A stretch of 64,000 nt of DNA, taken from assembly GCF_014203645.1 (NCBI RefSeq), contig NZ_JACHJL010000003.1:248001-312000 (forward strand). The letters are read 5' to 3'. The translations under genes were made by a program, and so were the position numbers. This document shows, piece by piece, positions 43,929-51,133 of this stretch (its first letter is position 1; each line of letters opens with the position of its first letter). Under the pieces are notes generated by a model. The model saw only the letters and a program-made list of their open reading frames with translations, was not told where the DNA came from and ran no database searches. This DNA comes from Streptomyces zagrosensis (GTDB taxonomy: Bacteria > Actinomycetota > Actinomycetes > Streptomycetales > Streptomycetaceae).

Positions 43929-45176
43929 TCAGGTACCCGTGTGGGTCAGCGCGGCGCGGCGCGGGCCCCCGGCGGGGGTGCTGCCGGTGTCGCCTGGGAC
44001 CGGGGGAGAGGTGACCGCCGGTGCCGGGGTACGGCCGCTCAGCCGCCACGCCCAGAGCGTGGCGAGGCATCCGGTGGCGGCCAGCGCGACACCCACCCAG
44101 GCCACCGAGGCGAAGCCGTGCCCGGTGCTGATGACCAGGCCGCCCAGCATCGGGGCCAGCGTGTTGCCGACGTTGAACGCGGCCGTGTTGGTGGCGCCGA
44201 CCAGCGTCGGGGCCTCGGGCGCCAGGGCGTACACGCGCGCCTGGAGAGCCGGGTTGGTGACCCAGGCGACGAAACCGAGGAAGAAGACGAGGACGACGGT
44301 GACCGCCGTATGCCGCGCCGTGAGCGCGATCAGCGCCGAGACGATCATGAGTCCCACCAGCCCCCAAAGAAGGGTGCGCAGCGGATGCGTCTGCGCCCAC
44401 CGGCTGCCGAGCGTGATGCCAAGCAGCCCGCCGACACCGAACAGCGCCAACACGCCGGGCACCCAGGCATCGGCGAGCCCGCTCACCTCGGTCAGCACGG
44501 ATGCCAGATAGCTGAAGGTGACGATGACCGCGCCGAAGGTGAACGCGGTGATCGCGTACGAGAGCCAGAGGTGTGGCCGTTTCATGCCGCGCAGTTCGGC
44601 CCGCGCCGAGCGCGGCGGTTCGCCGTCCGCCCGGCCGCCCGGGATGGCGAAGGCCGTCCACAGCAGGCTGACCATGGTCGCCGCCGCCACCGCCCAGAAC
44701 GCGGCGCGCCACCCCGCGTACTGGCTCAGCAAGGTGCCCGCCGGCACACCGACGATGGTGGCCAGGGTCAGCCCTCCGGCGACGGTGGCGACGGCCTTGC
44801 CGGTGGAGCCCGGCGGTACCAGGCTCACCGCCGTGGCCAGCGCGACGCCGAAGCACCCGGCGTAGACGAGGGCGCTGATCACGCGGGTGGCGAACAGCAG
44901 CTCGTAAGTCGTCGCCATGGCGCCCACGATGTGCGCGAGGACGAAGACGCCCTGGAGGGCGACCAGGGCGGTGCGGCGGGGCCAGCGGAGCGTGGTGATC
45001 GCCAGCAGGGGCGCGCCGATGACCATGCCGACGGCGAAGGCGGAGATCAGCAGTCCGGCAGCGGGGATGGAGACGCCCAGGTCATCGGCCAGGTCGGGAA
45101 GGAGTCCGGAGAGCATGAACTCCGAAGTTCCCTGAGTGAATATGCCAAAGCCGAGGACGTAGACGGATAGTGGCAT
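43929..45176 (-). CDS. MFS efflux transporter (Cmx/CmlR-like, DHA1 family)
   Basis: 415 residues with 12 predicted helices. MPLSVYVLGFGIFTQGTSEFMLSGLLPDLADDLGVSIPAAGLL is the start of the Cmx/CmrA chloramphenicol-efflux branch of DHA1, with the motif-A region APLLAITTLRWPRRTAL and motif C GGLTLATIVGVPAGTLLSQYAGWRAAFW. It should export a small drug-like compound by proton antiport. Two 41-bp direct repeats with an AACATGTT palindrome lie in its promoter region and a TetR gene follows, so it is likely inducible. Its actual substrate cannot be read from sequence. Confidence 0.88.
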   Translation of the reverse strand: MPLSVYVLGFGIFTQGTSEFMLSGLLPDLADDLGVSIPAAGLLISAFAVGMVIGAPLLAITTLRWPRRTALVALQGVFVLAHIVGAMATTYELLFATRVISALVYAGCFGVALATAVSLVPPGSTGKAVATVAGGLTLATIVGVPAGTLLSQYAGWRAAFWAVAAATMVSLLWTAFAIPGGRADGEPPRSARAELRGMKRPHLWLSYAITAFTFGAVIVTFSYLASVLTEVSGLADAWVPGVLALFGVGGLLGITLGSRWAQTHPLRTLLWGLVGLMIVSALIALTARHTAVTVVLVFFLGFVAWVTNPALQARVYALAPEAPTLVGATNTAAFNVGNTLAPMLGGLVISTGHGFASVAWVGVALAATGCLATLWAWRLSGRTPAPAVTSPPVPGDTGSTPAGGPRRAALTHTGT

Positions 45177-45227
45177 GGCGGGTCCTTTGGTGGGTCCGAT
45201 ACGAGGTGGGAGCGGCGGCCTGAGTTG

Positions 45228-45339
45228 TGGAGCGTGCGCTTCAAAAGGTGGGTGCGAGGGTGCGCCGCCCGTGCGCCGGTTCGGACCTTAACATGTTCTG
45301 TAGCGTGCGCTTCAAAATCCCTGGGTCGGGATGCGCCGC
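45228..45339 (-). promoter_or_regulatory. Two 41-bp direct repeats in the MFS promoter region
   Basis: 45228-45268 and 45299-45339 (71-bp period) share AGCGTGCGCTTCAAAA at one end and TGCGCCGC at the other. On the minus strand the second copy supplies TTGAAG, followed 19 nt later by TAAGGT over AACATGTT (45290-45297): a plausible promoter with operator. The rest of the 334-bp gap (to 45510) holds GCGCCGTAACGCG repeats after citrate synthase. Confidence 0.55.
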
Positions 45340-45510
45340 TCCTGGACGTACAGCGGCGGACCCCGCCCGTGGCCCAGCGCACGGCGGGCGCCGGCCACGC
45401 AAAGGGCGGCGCACCAGCAGGTGCACCGCCCGGGCGTAAGGCCGTGGCGCCGTGGCGCCGTAACGCGGGGCGCCGTAACGCGCAGCGCCGAAGCGCCGTC
45501 GCGAAATGGC

Positions 45511-46611
45511 TCAGCGCGAGATGTCGGCGTATCCGACGATGTCGCGCGGGCTGCGCGAGCTGGGTCCCGTGTAGAGCGCCGAGGGCCGGACCAGCCGCCC
45601 GGTGCGCTTCTGTTCCAGGATGTGCGCGCTCCATCCGGCCGTACGGGCACAGGTGAACATCGAGGTGAACATGTGCGCCGGAACCTCCGCGAAGTCCAGG
45701 ACGATCGCGGCCCAGAACTCGACGTTGGTGGCTAGCACCCGGTCGGGCCGGCGCGCGTGCAGTTCTTCAAGCGCGGCCTTCTCCAGCGCCTCGGCCACCT
45801 CGAAGCGGGGTGCGCCCAGCTCCCTGGCCGTGCGGCGCAGGACGCGGGCGCGCGGGTCCTCGGCGCGGTAGACCCGGTGCCCGAAGCCCATCAGCCGCTC
45901 GCCGCGGTCGAGCGCGCCCTTGACGTACGCGGTCGCGTCGCCGGTGCGCTCGATCTCTTCAATCATGCCGAGCACGCGGGAAGGGGCACCGCCGTGCAGC
46001 GGGCCCGACATGGCGCCCACCGCGCCGGAGAGCGCCGCGGCGACGTCGGAGCCGGTGGAGGCGATGACGCGAGCGGTGAAGGTGGAGGCGTTCATGCCGT
46101 GCTCGGCGGCCGACGTCCAGTACGCGTCCACGGCGGCGACATGCTTGGGGTCGGGCTCGCCGCGCCAGCGCTTCATGAAGCGCTCCACAACGGTCTCGGC
46201 CTTGTCGATCTCCTTCTGCGGCACCATCGGCAGGCCCTGGCCGCGTGCCGACTGCGCCACGTACGACAGCGCCATCACGGCCGCGCGCGCCAGGTCGTCG
46301 CGGGCCTGCGCCTCGTCAATGTCCAGGAGTGGTTTAAGGCCCCACACCGGCGCCAACATGGCCAGCGCGGACTGCACATCGACGCGGATATCACCGGAGT
46401 GGACCGGGATCGGGAACGGCTCGGCGGGCGGCAGCCCGGGATTGAACGCACCGTCCACCAGCAGGCCCCACACGTTCCCGAAGGAGACTTGCCCCACCAG
46501 GTCTTCAATGTCCACGCCGCGATAGCGGAGGGCGCCGCCTTCCTTGTCGGGCTCGGCGATCTCTGTTTCGAACGCGACGACTCCTTCAAGTCCGGGTACG
46601 AAGTCGGACAT
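45511..46611 (-). CDS. Citrate synthase (short actinobacterial citrate/2-methylcitrate synthase type)
   Basis: 366 residues. Core motifs of citrate synthase: RYRGVDIEDL, AAEHGMNASTFTARVIASTGSD (first His), GAMSGPLHGGAPSRVLGM (second catalytic His) and GFGHRVYRAEDPRARVL, with the catalytic Asp in IVLDFAEVP. It condenses acetyl-CoA (or propionyl-CoA in the methylcitrate branch) with oxaloacetate. The 366-residue length fits the short prokaryotic type. It is divergent from pdxH. The start ATG 46611 is preceded by GGAGCCGCC. The 46612-46985 region between the two genes carries AACATGTAGG at 46670. Confidence 0.92.
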   Translation of the reverse strand: MSDFVPGLEGVVAFETEIAEPDKEGGALRYRGVDIEDLVGQVSFGNVWGLLVDGAFNPGLPPAEPFPIPVHSGDIRVDVQSALAMLAPVWGLKPLLDIDEAQARDDLARAAVMALSYVAQSARGQGLPMVPQKEIDKAETVVERFMKRWRGEPDPKHVAAVDAYWTSAAEHGMNASTFTARVIASTGSDVAAALSGAVGAMSGPLHGGAPSRVLGMIEEIERTGDATAYVKGALDRGERLMGFGHRVYRAEDPRARVLRRTARELGAPRFEVAEALEKAALEELHARRPDRVLATNVEFWAAIVLDFAEVPAHMFTSMFTCARTAGWSAHILEQKRTGRLVRPSALYTGPSSRSPRDIVGYADISR

Positions 46612-46985
46612 CAGGCGGCTCCTCTGGTGTGGTGGACAACGCGGCTTGTGACCAAATTGTCATTGTTTCAACATGTAGGAGAGCCGGGACGACTCCTCGG
46701 CCGCTCGGCGCGGCTCGCGGTCCGTATCGGCTGCCCCTGGCAGTGGCCCCGAGCGACCTGGTGGTCACCCAGTCGTGCGCGGAGTCAGGCCAGGAAGGTG
46801 TGTGGTGCGGCTCTGTGCGGAACCGGACACGATAGCTGGTGGTATCCGGAGGCCACAGTGGGCCAGTCGATGATTTTGGCGGGTTCGTCACCTGCGGGGA
46901 AGCGTGAGAAGAGGCACACTCCCCCCTTCCACCCGGGAGGGTTACGCGGACGCGAGCCGGGGCAGCGTCAAGGGGCGTTCCGGGG
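46612..46985. other. Divergent promoter region citrate synthase / pdxH
   Basis: A lower-GC patch (CCAAATTGTCATTGTTTCAACATGTAGG, here 46653-46680) lies 45-70 bp before the citrate synthase start and is the probable control region. It contains AACATGTAGG (46670-46679), identical to the core of the TetR operator candidate at 43888. No gene is seen in the remaining part. Confidence 0.45.
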
Positions 46986-47747
46986 ATGCTGCAAGATATG
47001 CGCGTGTCCCATGCCGACCCGCAGCAGCAGCGTGTACATGACCCCGCCGACATGCGCGAGCAGTACCGCGGCGCGGGGCTCTCGGAAACCGACCTCGCGA
47101 CCACCCCCTTTGCCCAGTTCACCCGCTGGTTCGAGGAGGCGGTGACCAGCGGACTGCACGAGCCGAACGCGATGGTCGTCTCCACCGTCGATGCGGCGGG
47201 GAGCCCGCACTCTCGTACGGTCCTACTGAAGGGCTACGACGAACGCGGCTTCGTCTTCTTCACCAACTACCGCTCTCGCAAGGGCCGCGAACTAGCCGCC
47301 AACCCCGCCATCTCCCTGCTGTTCCCGTGGCACTCGCTGGCCCGGCAGGTCATCATCACCGGCGTCGCGGAGCGCACCGGGCGGGACGAGACGGCGGCGT
47401 ACTTCCGTACCCGGCCACACGGCTCCCAACTGGGCACCTGGGCGAGCAGACAATCCGAGGTGATCGGCTCCCGCGCCGAACTCGACCGGATGTACGCCGA
47501 ACTCGCCGACCGCTACCCGCCCGACGAACAGGTTCCGGTCCCCACGGAATGGGGCGGCTTTCGCGTCATCCCCCACACGGTGGAGTTCTGGCAGGGCCGC
47601 GCCAATCGCCTCCACGACCGTCTGTGCTACCTCCGCGACGCCGCCCAACCCTTCACGGCACCCGGTGAATCCGTCGCGACACCTGCTGAACCCGCCGATG
47701 CCGTCGCCCGCGCCAACTCCTGGCGTACGGAACGGCTTTGCCCGTAG
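46986..47747 (+). CDS. pdxH: Pyridoxamine 5'-phosphate oxidase
   Basis: 253 residues from ATG 46986 (ATG 46998 is an alternative). PNPOx motifs: [71 protein letters not shown] (FMN and substrate site, read in parts), [20 protein letters not shown] and the C-terminal [13 protein letters not shown]. The enzyme oxidises pyridoxine/pyridoxamine 5'-phosphate to pyridoxal phosphate with FMN and O2. The last 25 residues are an Ala/Pro extension. The stop codon is the first element of a five-copy 14-bp tandem repeat. Confidence 0.93.
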   Translation: MLQDMRVSHADPQQQRVHDPADMREQYRGAGLSETDLATTPFAQFTRWFEEAVTSGLHEPNAMVVSTVDAAGSPHSRTVLLKGYDERGFVFFTNYRSRKGRELAANPAISLLFPWHSLARQVIITGVAERTGRDETAAYFRTRPHGSQLGTWASRQSEVIGSRAELDRMYAELADRYPPDEQVPVPTEWGGFRVIPHTVEFWQGRANRLHDRLCYLRDAAQPFTAPGESVATPAEPADAVARANSWRTERLCP

Positions 47748-47812
47748 CGATTCTTCCGTAACGGTGCTGCCGTAACGGCGCTCCCGTAACAGCTCTCGCG
47801 TAACGGTTCTCC
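47743..47812 (+). repeat. 14-bp tandem repeat x5 starting at the pdxH stop codon
   Basis: Five contiguous 14-bp units, each of the form CGTARC-N8 (for example CGTAACGGTGCTGC). Every unit holds a TAG or TAA at the same place, the first being the pdxH stop. As 14 is not a multiple of 3, stop codons fall in all three frames within 42 bp. Confidence 0.85.
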
Positions 47813-47906
47813 ACAGCGCCGAGCTGGCCGGGTCGGGCGCGCGCCGAGCGGGCTCGGCCACCCGGCGGGACGCCAAGACGAGAGAGCCCGACCATCCGCG
47901 GGACAC

Positions 47907-47988
47907 AAAAAAGCGACCCGCGAGTCGCTTCCCGGTGCGCCTGGTGACGCACCGGGGCCGGTCGGACGAACCGGCGACTCGCGGGTCG
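47907..47988 (-). terminator. Multi-helix intrinsic terminator of the minus-strand small RNA
   Basis: On the minus strand AAGCGAC-TCGCGG-GTCGCTT is followed by a TTTTT run. The 15-nt sequence 47974-47988 is the exact complement of 47914-47928, so an outer 15-bp stem can also form, enclosing a 9-bp hairpin (47931-47956) and a small CCGGT/ACCGG hairpin: a three-way junction ending in the U-tract. Confidence 0.8.
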
Positions 47989-48110
47989 GGTGACTGCTCG
48001 GGATTGGCCAGCCGCACACAGCTCTCGCGTGCGCGTCCGGCATTGCGCTGCTTCCCCCACCGCGCTCTGCGCAGCGAAGGCGGGGGGAAGACGGATGCGA
48101 CAGCGGACGA

Positions 48111-48149
48111 CTAGCCCGCAGTCACCTCACGCGTCCGGATCTTGTACAT
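48111..48149 (-). CDS. 12-codon ORF (MYKIRTREVTAG) of the small RNA
   Basis: ATG to TAG, 12 residues, MYKIRTREVTAG. GGAGGTGG lies 11 nt or less before the ATG, one of the best ribosome sites in the window. The basic micropeptide has no hydrophobic stretch. It could be functional in itself or a translation-sensing leader peptide; no amino acid run typical of attenuators is present. Confidence 0.55.
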   Translation of the reverse strand: MYKIRTREVTAG

Positions 48150-48182
48150 CGGCCGAACCACCTCCCTTCTCGTGTGCTCCAC

Positions 48183-48212
48183 AGCTTAGGAACCGTCCCT
48201 GCGCCCTCACAA
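48183..48212 (-). promoter_or_regulatory. SigA/HrdB-type promoter of the small RNA
   Basis: Minus strand TTGTGA (48207-48212), 18-bp spacer, TAAGCT (48183-48188). One of the closest matches to the housekeeping consensus in the window; expected start near 48176. Confidence 0.65.
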
Positions 48213-48382
48213 CCGAATTTCCGGCAGGCAACGATTTCGCCGAAGGTGGTGTGGTGCGCGTCACGTTCGAGTTCAATATCTGGTCGTGCGGCAGTCGTGC
48301 CCCGGTCGTGCGGTACGTAGCGTGCCGCGCCCGCCACGCGCGTCGTTCGGCTTAAGCAGCCACGTCCAGCAGGGGGTGTCCG

Positions 48383-50008
48383 GTGACCGCTTCGCAACGT
48401 TCCGACCCCGCTCGTCCCTCGGACTCTTCGGGCTCATCCGGCCCCTTGAGATCCTCGGGTTCCCCACACGCGTCCGACTCCGCCGACGATCCACAGGCCA
48501 GTTCCGCCACCAGTTCACCCGGCGCCGCGGGGGCCGAAACCGCCGACCAGGCCCAGAGCGCGACCGATCGCGACGACTCCGACCTACTCGCCGCGCTGCT
48601 CGACGGCATGGACGCCGCCCTGTGCGCGTTCGACGCGGCCGGCGTCGTCACCCACTGGAACCGCGAGGCCGAGCGCATCCTCGGCTGGTCGGCCGTCGAG
48701 GCGATCGGCCGGCGCGGCCTGGCGGACTGGGCGGTACGGGCGGCCGACGCCCACGACGTGCAGTCGCGACTCTTCGGCGCCATGCACGCACCGGGCCGCC
48801 AGGTGCACGAGTTCGCGCTGCTCACCAAGGACGGCGGCCGGGTCCTGGTGCGTACCCAGTCTGCCGCCGTACCGGGCCCCGGTGGCGCGGTCGTCGGGGT
48901 GTACTGCGCCTTCAGCGAGGTACACACCCAAATCGACCTGGAACGGTCGATCGCGCTGAGCGAGGCCCTCTTCGAGGACGCGTCGTGGGGCGTAGTGCTG
49001 ATGGACGCCGACCTGCGCCCCGCCGTCGTCAACCGGCACGCGGCGCGCTCGCTGCGCACAGGGCGCACGGCGCCGCTCGGCCGCCCGCTGGGGGAACTAC
49101 TCGACCAGGGCATAGAGGAGGTGGAAAGCGCCTTCCAACACGTGCTGGCGGAGGGGCCGCCGCCCGCGCCGACCGAGATCTGGGTGACCGTACGCGGCGA
49201 AGGCGCCGACCTCGGGCAGCCGCCGACGCGCCGCTGTTGGCGCAGCGGTTTCCTCCGCCTGGCGTCGCCGCTGGCCGAGGAGCCGGTGCCACTCGGCGTG
49301 GCCTGGATCTTCCGTGATGTGACGGAGACGAAGCGGGCCGAGCAGGAGAGCGCCCGGATGCGCTTTCGGAGCAACCAACTGCACCGTGCCGCCCGCGCCG
49401 CGGCCGAGAGTGAGGACCCGGTTGAGGCGGCCACGGTCTATCTGGACTTCGCCCTGGCAGGCTTCGCCGATCACGCGCTGATCGACCTCGTACGCGAGCC
49501 GTCCCCCGCGTCCCACGGCACATCACGGGAGGCGGCCGACGGCGCGGGGGAGGCCGGGCCGGTAGCCGGGCACGAGGGGGCCGGGCCAGCGGCCGAAGCG
49601 GACGCACCGCCTACGCCCACCGTGCTGGTGCGGGCGGTGGCGGCGCCGGCCGGGGCAGCCACGGGAGCGGGGCCCGCCATTCCGGTCGGCACCGCGGACG
49701 GCATCCCGGTCGCGTACCCGATGGGCCATCCCGCGCTCCAGGCCGCAGACCGCTGCGGCTCCGTACGCGCCAGCGCGGGTCGTACGGACGAGGAGGGCAG
49801 CACCCAGTGGGCCCAGGCCCGCAAGTGGCCCGCTGGCACGGTGCACGGCCTGTGCGCGGTACTCCGCAGCCGGGGCCGCACGCTGGGCGTGGCGTCCTTC
49901 CTCCGCGGATCGAACCGGCGGGCGTTCGACCGCACGGACGCGGCGTACGCGGAGGACGTGGCCGTCCGCGTCGCAGCGGCGATCGACCTGGCCCAGCATG
50001 TGCGGTAG
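48383..50008 (+). CDS. PAS domain sensor protein (PAS-PAS-GAF-like) without output domain
   Basis: 541 residues from GTG 48383. After a Ser/Ala-rich N-terminus come PAS 1 (LLDGMDAALCAFDAAGVVTHWNREAERILGWSAVEAIGRRG), a PAC-like stretch (FALLTKDGGRVLVRTQSAAV), and PAS 2 (ALFEDASWGVVLMDADLRPAVVNRHAARSL). The C-terminal 170 residues have GAF-like ends (VYLDFALAGFADHALIDLV and VHGLCAVLRSRGRTLGVASFLRGSNRRAFDRTDAAYAEDVAVRVAAAIDL) separated by low complexity. In streptomycetes this order normally precedes a PP2C phosphatase (RsbU-like), but the gene ends right after the GAF part, so it is a sensor without an output domain or a truncated RsbU relative. Confidence 0.8.
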   Translation: MTASQRSDPARPSDSSGSSGPLRSSGSPHASDSADDPQASSATSSPGAAGAETADQAQSATDRDDSDLLAALLDGMDAALCAFDAAGVVTHWNREAERILGWSAVEAIGRRGLADWAVRAADAHDVQSRLFGAMHAPGRQVHEFALLTKDGGRVLVRTQSAAVPGPGGAVVGVYCAFSEVHTQIDLERSIALSEALFEDASWGVVLMDADLRPAVVNRHAARSLRTGRTAPLGRPLGELLDQGIEEVESAFQHVLAEGPPPAPTEIWVTVRGEGADLGQPPTRRCWRSGFLRLASPLAEEPVPLGVAWIFRDVTETKRAEQESARMRFRSNQLHRAARAAAESEDPVEAATVYLDFALAGFADHALIDLVREPSPASHGTSREAADGAGEAGPVAGHEGAGPAAEADAPPTPTVLVRAVAAPAGAATGAGPAIPVGTADGIPVAYPMGHPALQAADRCGSVRASAGRTDEEGSTQWAQARKWPAGTVHGLCAVLRSRGRTLGVASFLRGSNRRAFDRTDAAYAEDVAVRVAAAIDLAQHVR

Positions 50009-50090
50009 CTGCGCCGGGGCGGGGGTGGGGCGGGGTGGGGATGGAGCGGGCGCCGAGGCGGGCCGGGCCGGGTGAGCGCCAGGGGGCGGG

Positions 50091-50154
50091 CCGGTTAGCG
50101 CCGGTACCGGTTAGCGCTGGTACTGATTAGCGCTCGTACCGGTCAGTGCCGGTA
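50091..50154 (-). repeat. 16-bp tandem repeat x4 containing the SIS gene stop codon
   Basis: On the minus strand four 16-bp units of the form TACCGGCACTGACCGG. The first encodes the last residues and stop of the SIS protein; the others repeat it with TAA at the same place. As 16 is not a multiple of 3, stops occur in all three frames. Confidence 0.85.
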
Positions 50155-50916
50155 GAAGACGCGGTCCGCGTACTCGGTCATCACGCGCCCGTTCCACTCG
50201 TGGCCGCCGTCCACATTGCCCGAGCGCAGCATCGGTGGATCGATGCCCCGGGCGGCCAGTTCCACGGCGGCCGAGGCCATCACCGCCTGCATCAGGGCGC
50301 TGGTCACCACCGTGGATGCCGGGGCGAAGGGCGCCGCGACGCCGTCCGCGGTCAACTCCGCGTCACCGATGGAGATCTTGCTGTCCAGCACAAGATCGCA
50401 GTGGTCCTTGAGGAACGTTCCCGACGTGTGCCGGGACTTGGTCTCCGTCGCATACGCGACCGACGTCACGCCGATCACCTTGAGCCCCAGCGCCCGCGCG
50501 TTCAACGCCATCTCCACGGGCAGCGAGTTGCGCCCGGAGAGCGAGATGATCACCAGCAGATCGCCGGCGACCGCCGGGCTGGTGTCGAGCACCGCGCCCG
50601 CCAACCCGTCCACCCGCTCAAGGGCGCTGCCGAGCGTCGCGGGCATGACATCGACGCCGACGACGCCCGGAACCTTGAGCAGATTCATCAGCGCAAGGCT
50701 CCCGGCGCGGTACACGACGTCCTGGGCGGGCAGCGAAGAGTGCCCCGCACCGAAGGCGAACAGCCGGCCGCCCGCCTGCACGGTGTCGGCGATCAGCGTG
50801 CCCGCCTCGGCGATATGGCCGGCCTCCTCGTCTCGGACCGTGCGCAGCAGGGCGATGGCGGCGTCGAAGTACCGCTCGGTCAGATCGGCGGGGACTGACC
50901 GCGTGCTCTCGCTCAT
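50143..50916 (-). CDS. SIS domain protein (UPF0309 family)
   Basis: 257 residues. An N-terminal helix is followed by a sugar-isomerase (SIS) fold: GRLFAFGAGHSSLPAQDVVYRAGSLALMN, VIISLSGRNSLPVEMALNARALGLKVIGVTS and a C-terminal helix with PPMLRSGNVDGGHEWN. The SGxSxxGxN-type phosphosugar loop (SLSGRNSLPVE) suggests binding of a phosphosugar or aminosugar phosphate. UPF0309 members often neighbour N-acetylglucosamine or PTS genes; here the neighbour is a divergent iron regulator. The enzyme activity is unproven. The 3' end is a 16-bp repeat array. Confidence 0.9.
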   Translation of the reverse strand: MSESTRSVPADLTERYFDAAIALLRTVRDEEAGHIAEAGTLIADTVQAGGRLFAFGAGHSSLPAQDVVYRAGSLALMNLLKVPGVVGVDVMPATLGSALERVDGLAGAVLDTSPAVAGDLLVIISLSGRNSLPVEMALNARALGLKVIGVTSVAYATETKSRHTSGTFLKDHCDLVLDSKISIGDAELTADGVAAPFAPASTVVTSALMQAVMASAAVELAARGIDPPMLRSGNVDGGHEWNGRVMTEYADRVFYRH

Positions 50917-51133
50917 CGACGAGGGGCCCTTTCCGTCGTTTTTCTCTCGTTATTCGGCTGTTGTCGCTGTAGTGCGCGCACGGCCGCGCACTCTTTTCCC
51001 ACATCTGTTGGGGTGCGGCGGAAGTGCGTGGCGCGGATCACGTTGCGGTCTGGACCAGCGCCCTGTCAATACACGGAACGCGGTGGAATCAAGCTTCTGC
51101 AAGCCAGCGGCGCTCGGTTGTCAGTGGGATGCG

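Larger units (their letters stand above)
47907..48176 (-). ncRNA. Candidate small RNA / leader transcript (about 270 nt)
   Basis: A minus-strand unit with its own promoter (TTGTGA, 18 bp, TAAGCT; -10 at 48183-48188), a strong Shine-Dalgarno, a 12-codon ORF (48111-48149), a CTTCCCCC/GGGGGAAG hairpin (48051-48090) and a terminator with a three-way-junction option and U-tract ending near 47907. It lies between the 3' end of pdxH (plus strand) and the divergent PAS gene, and contains no longer ORF of plausible composition. It may act as a trans-acting RNA, as a micropeptide mRNA, or as an antisense partner of the pdxH 3' region. I cannot match it to a named RNA family. Confidence 0.65.
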
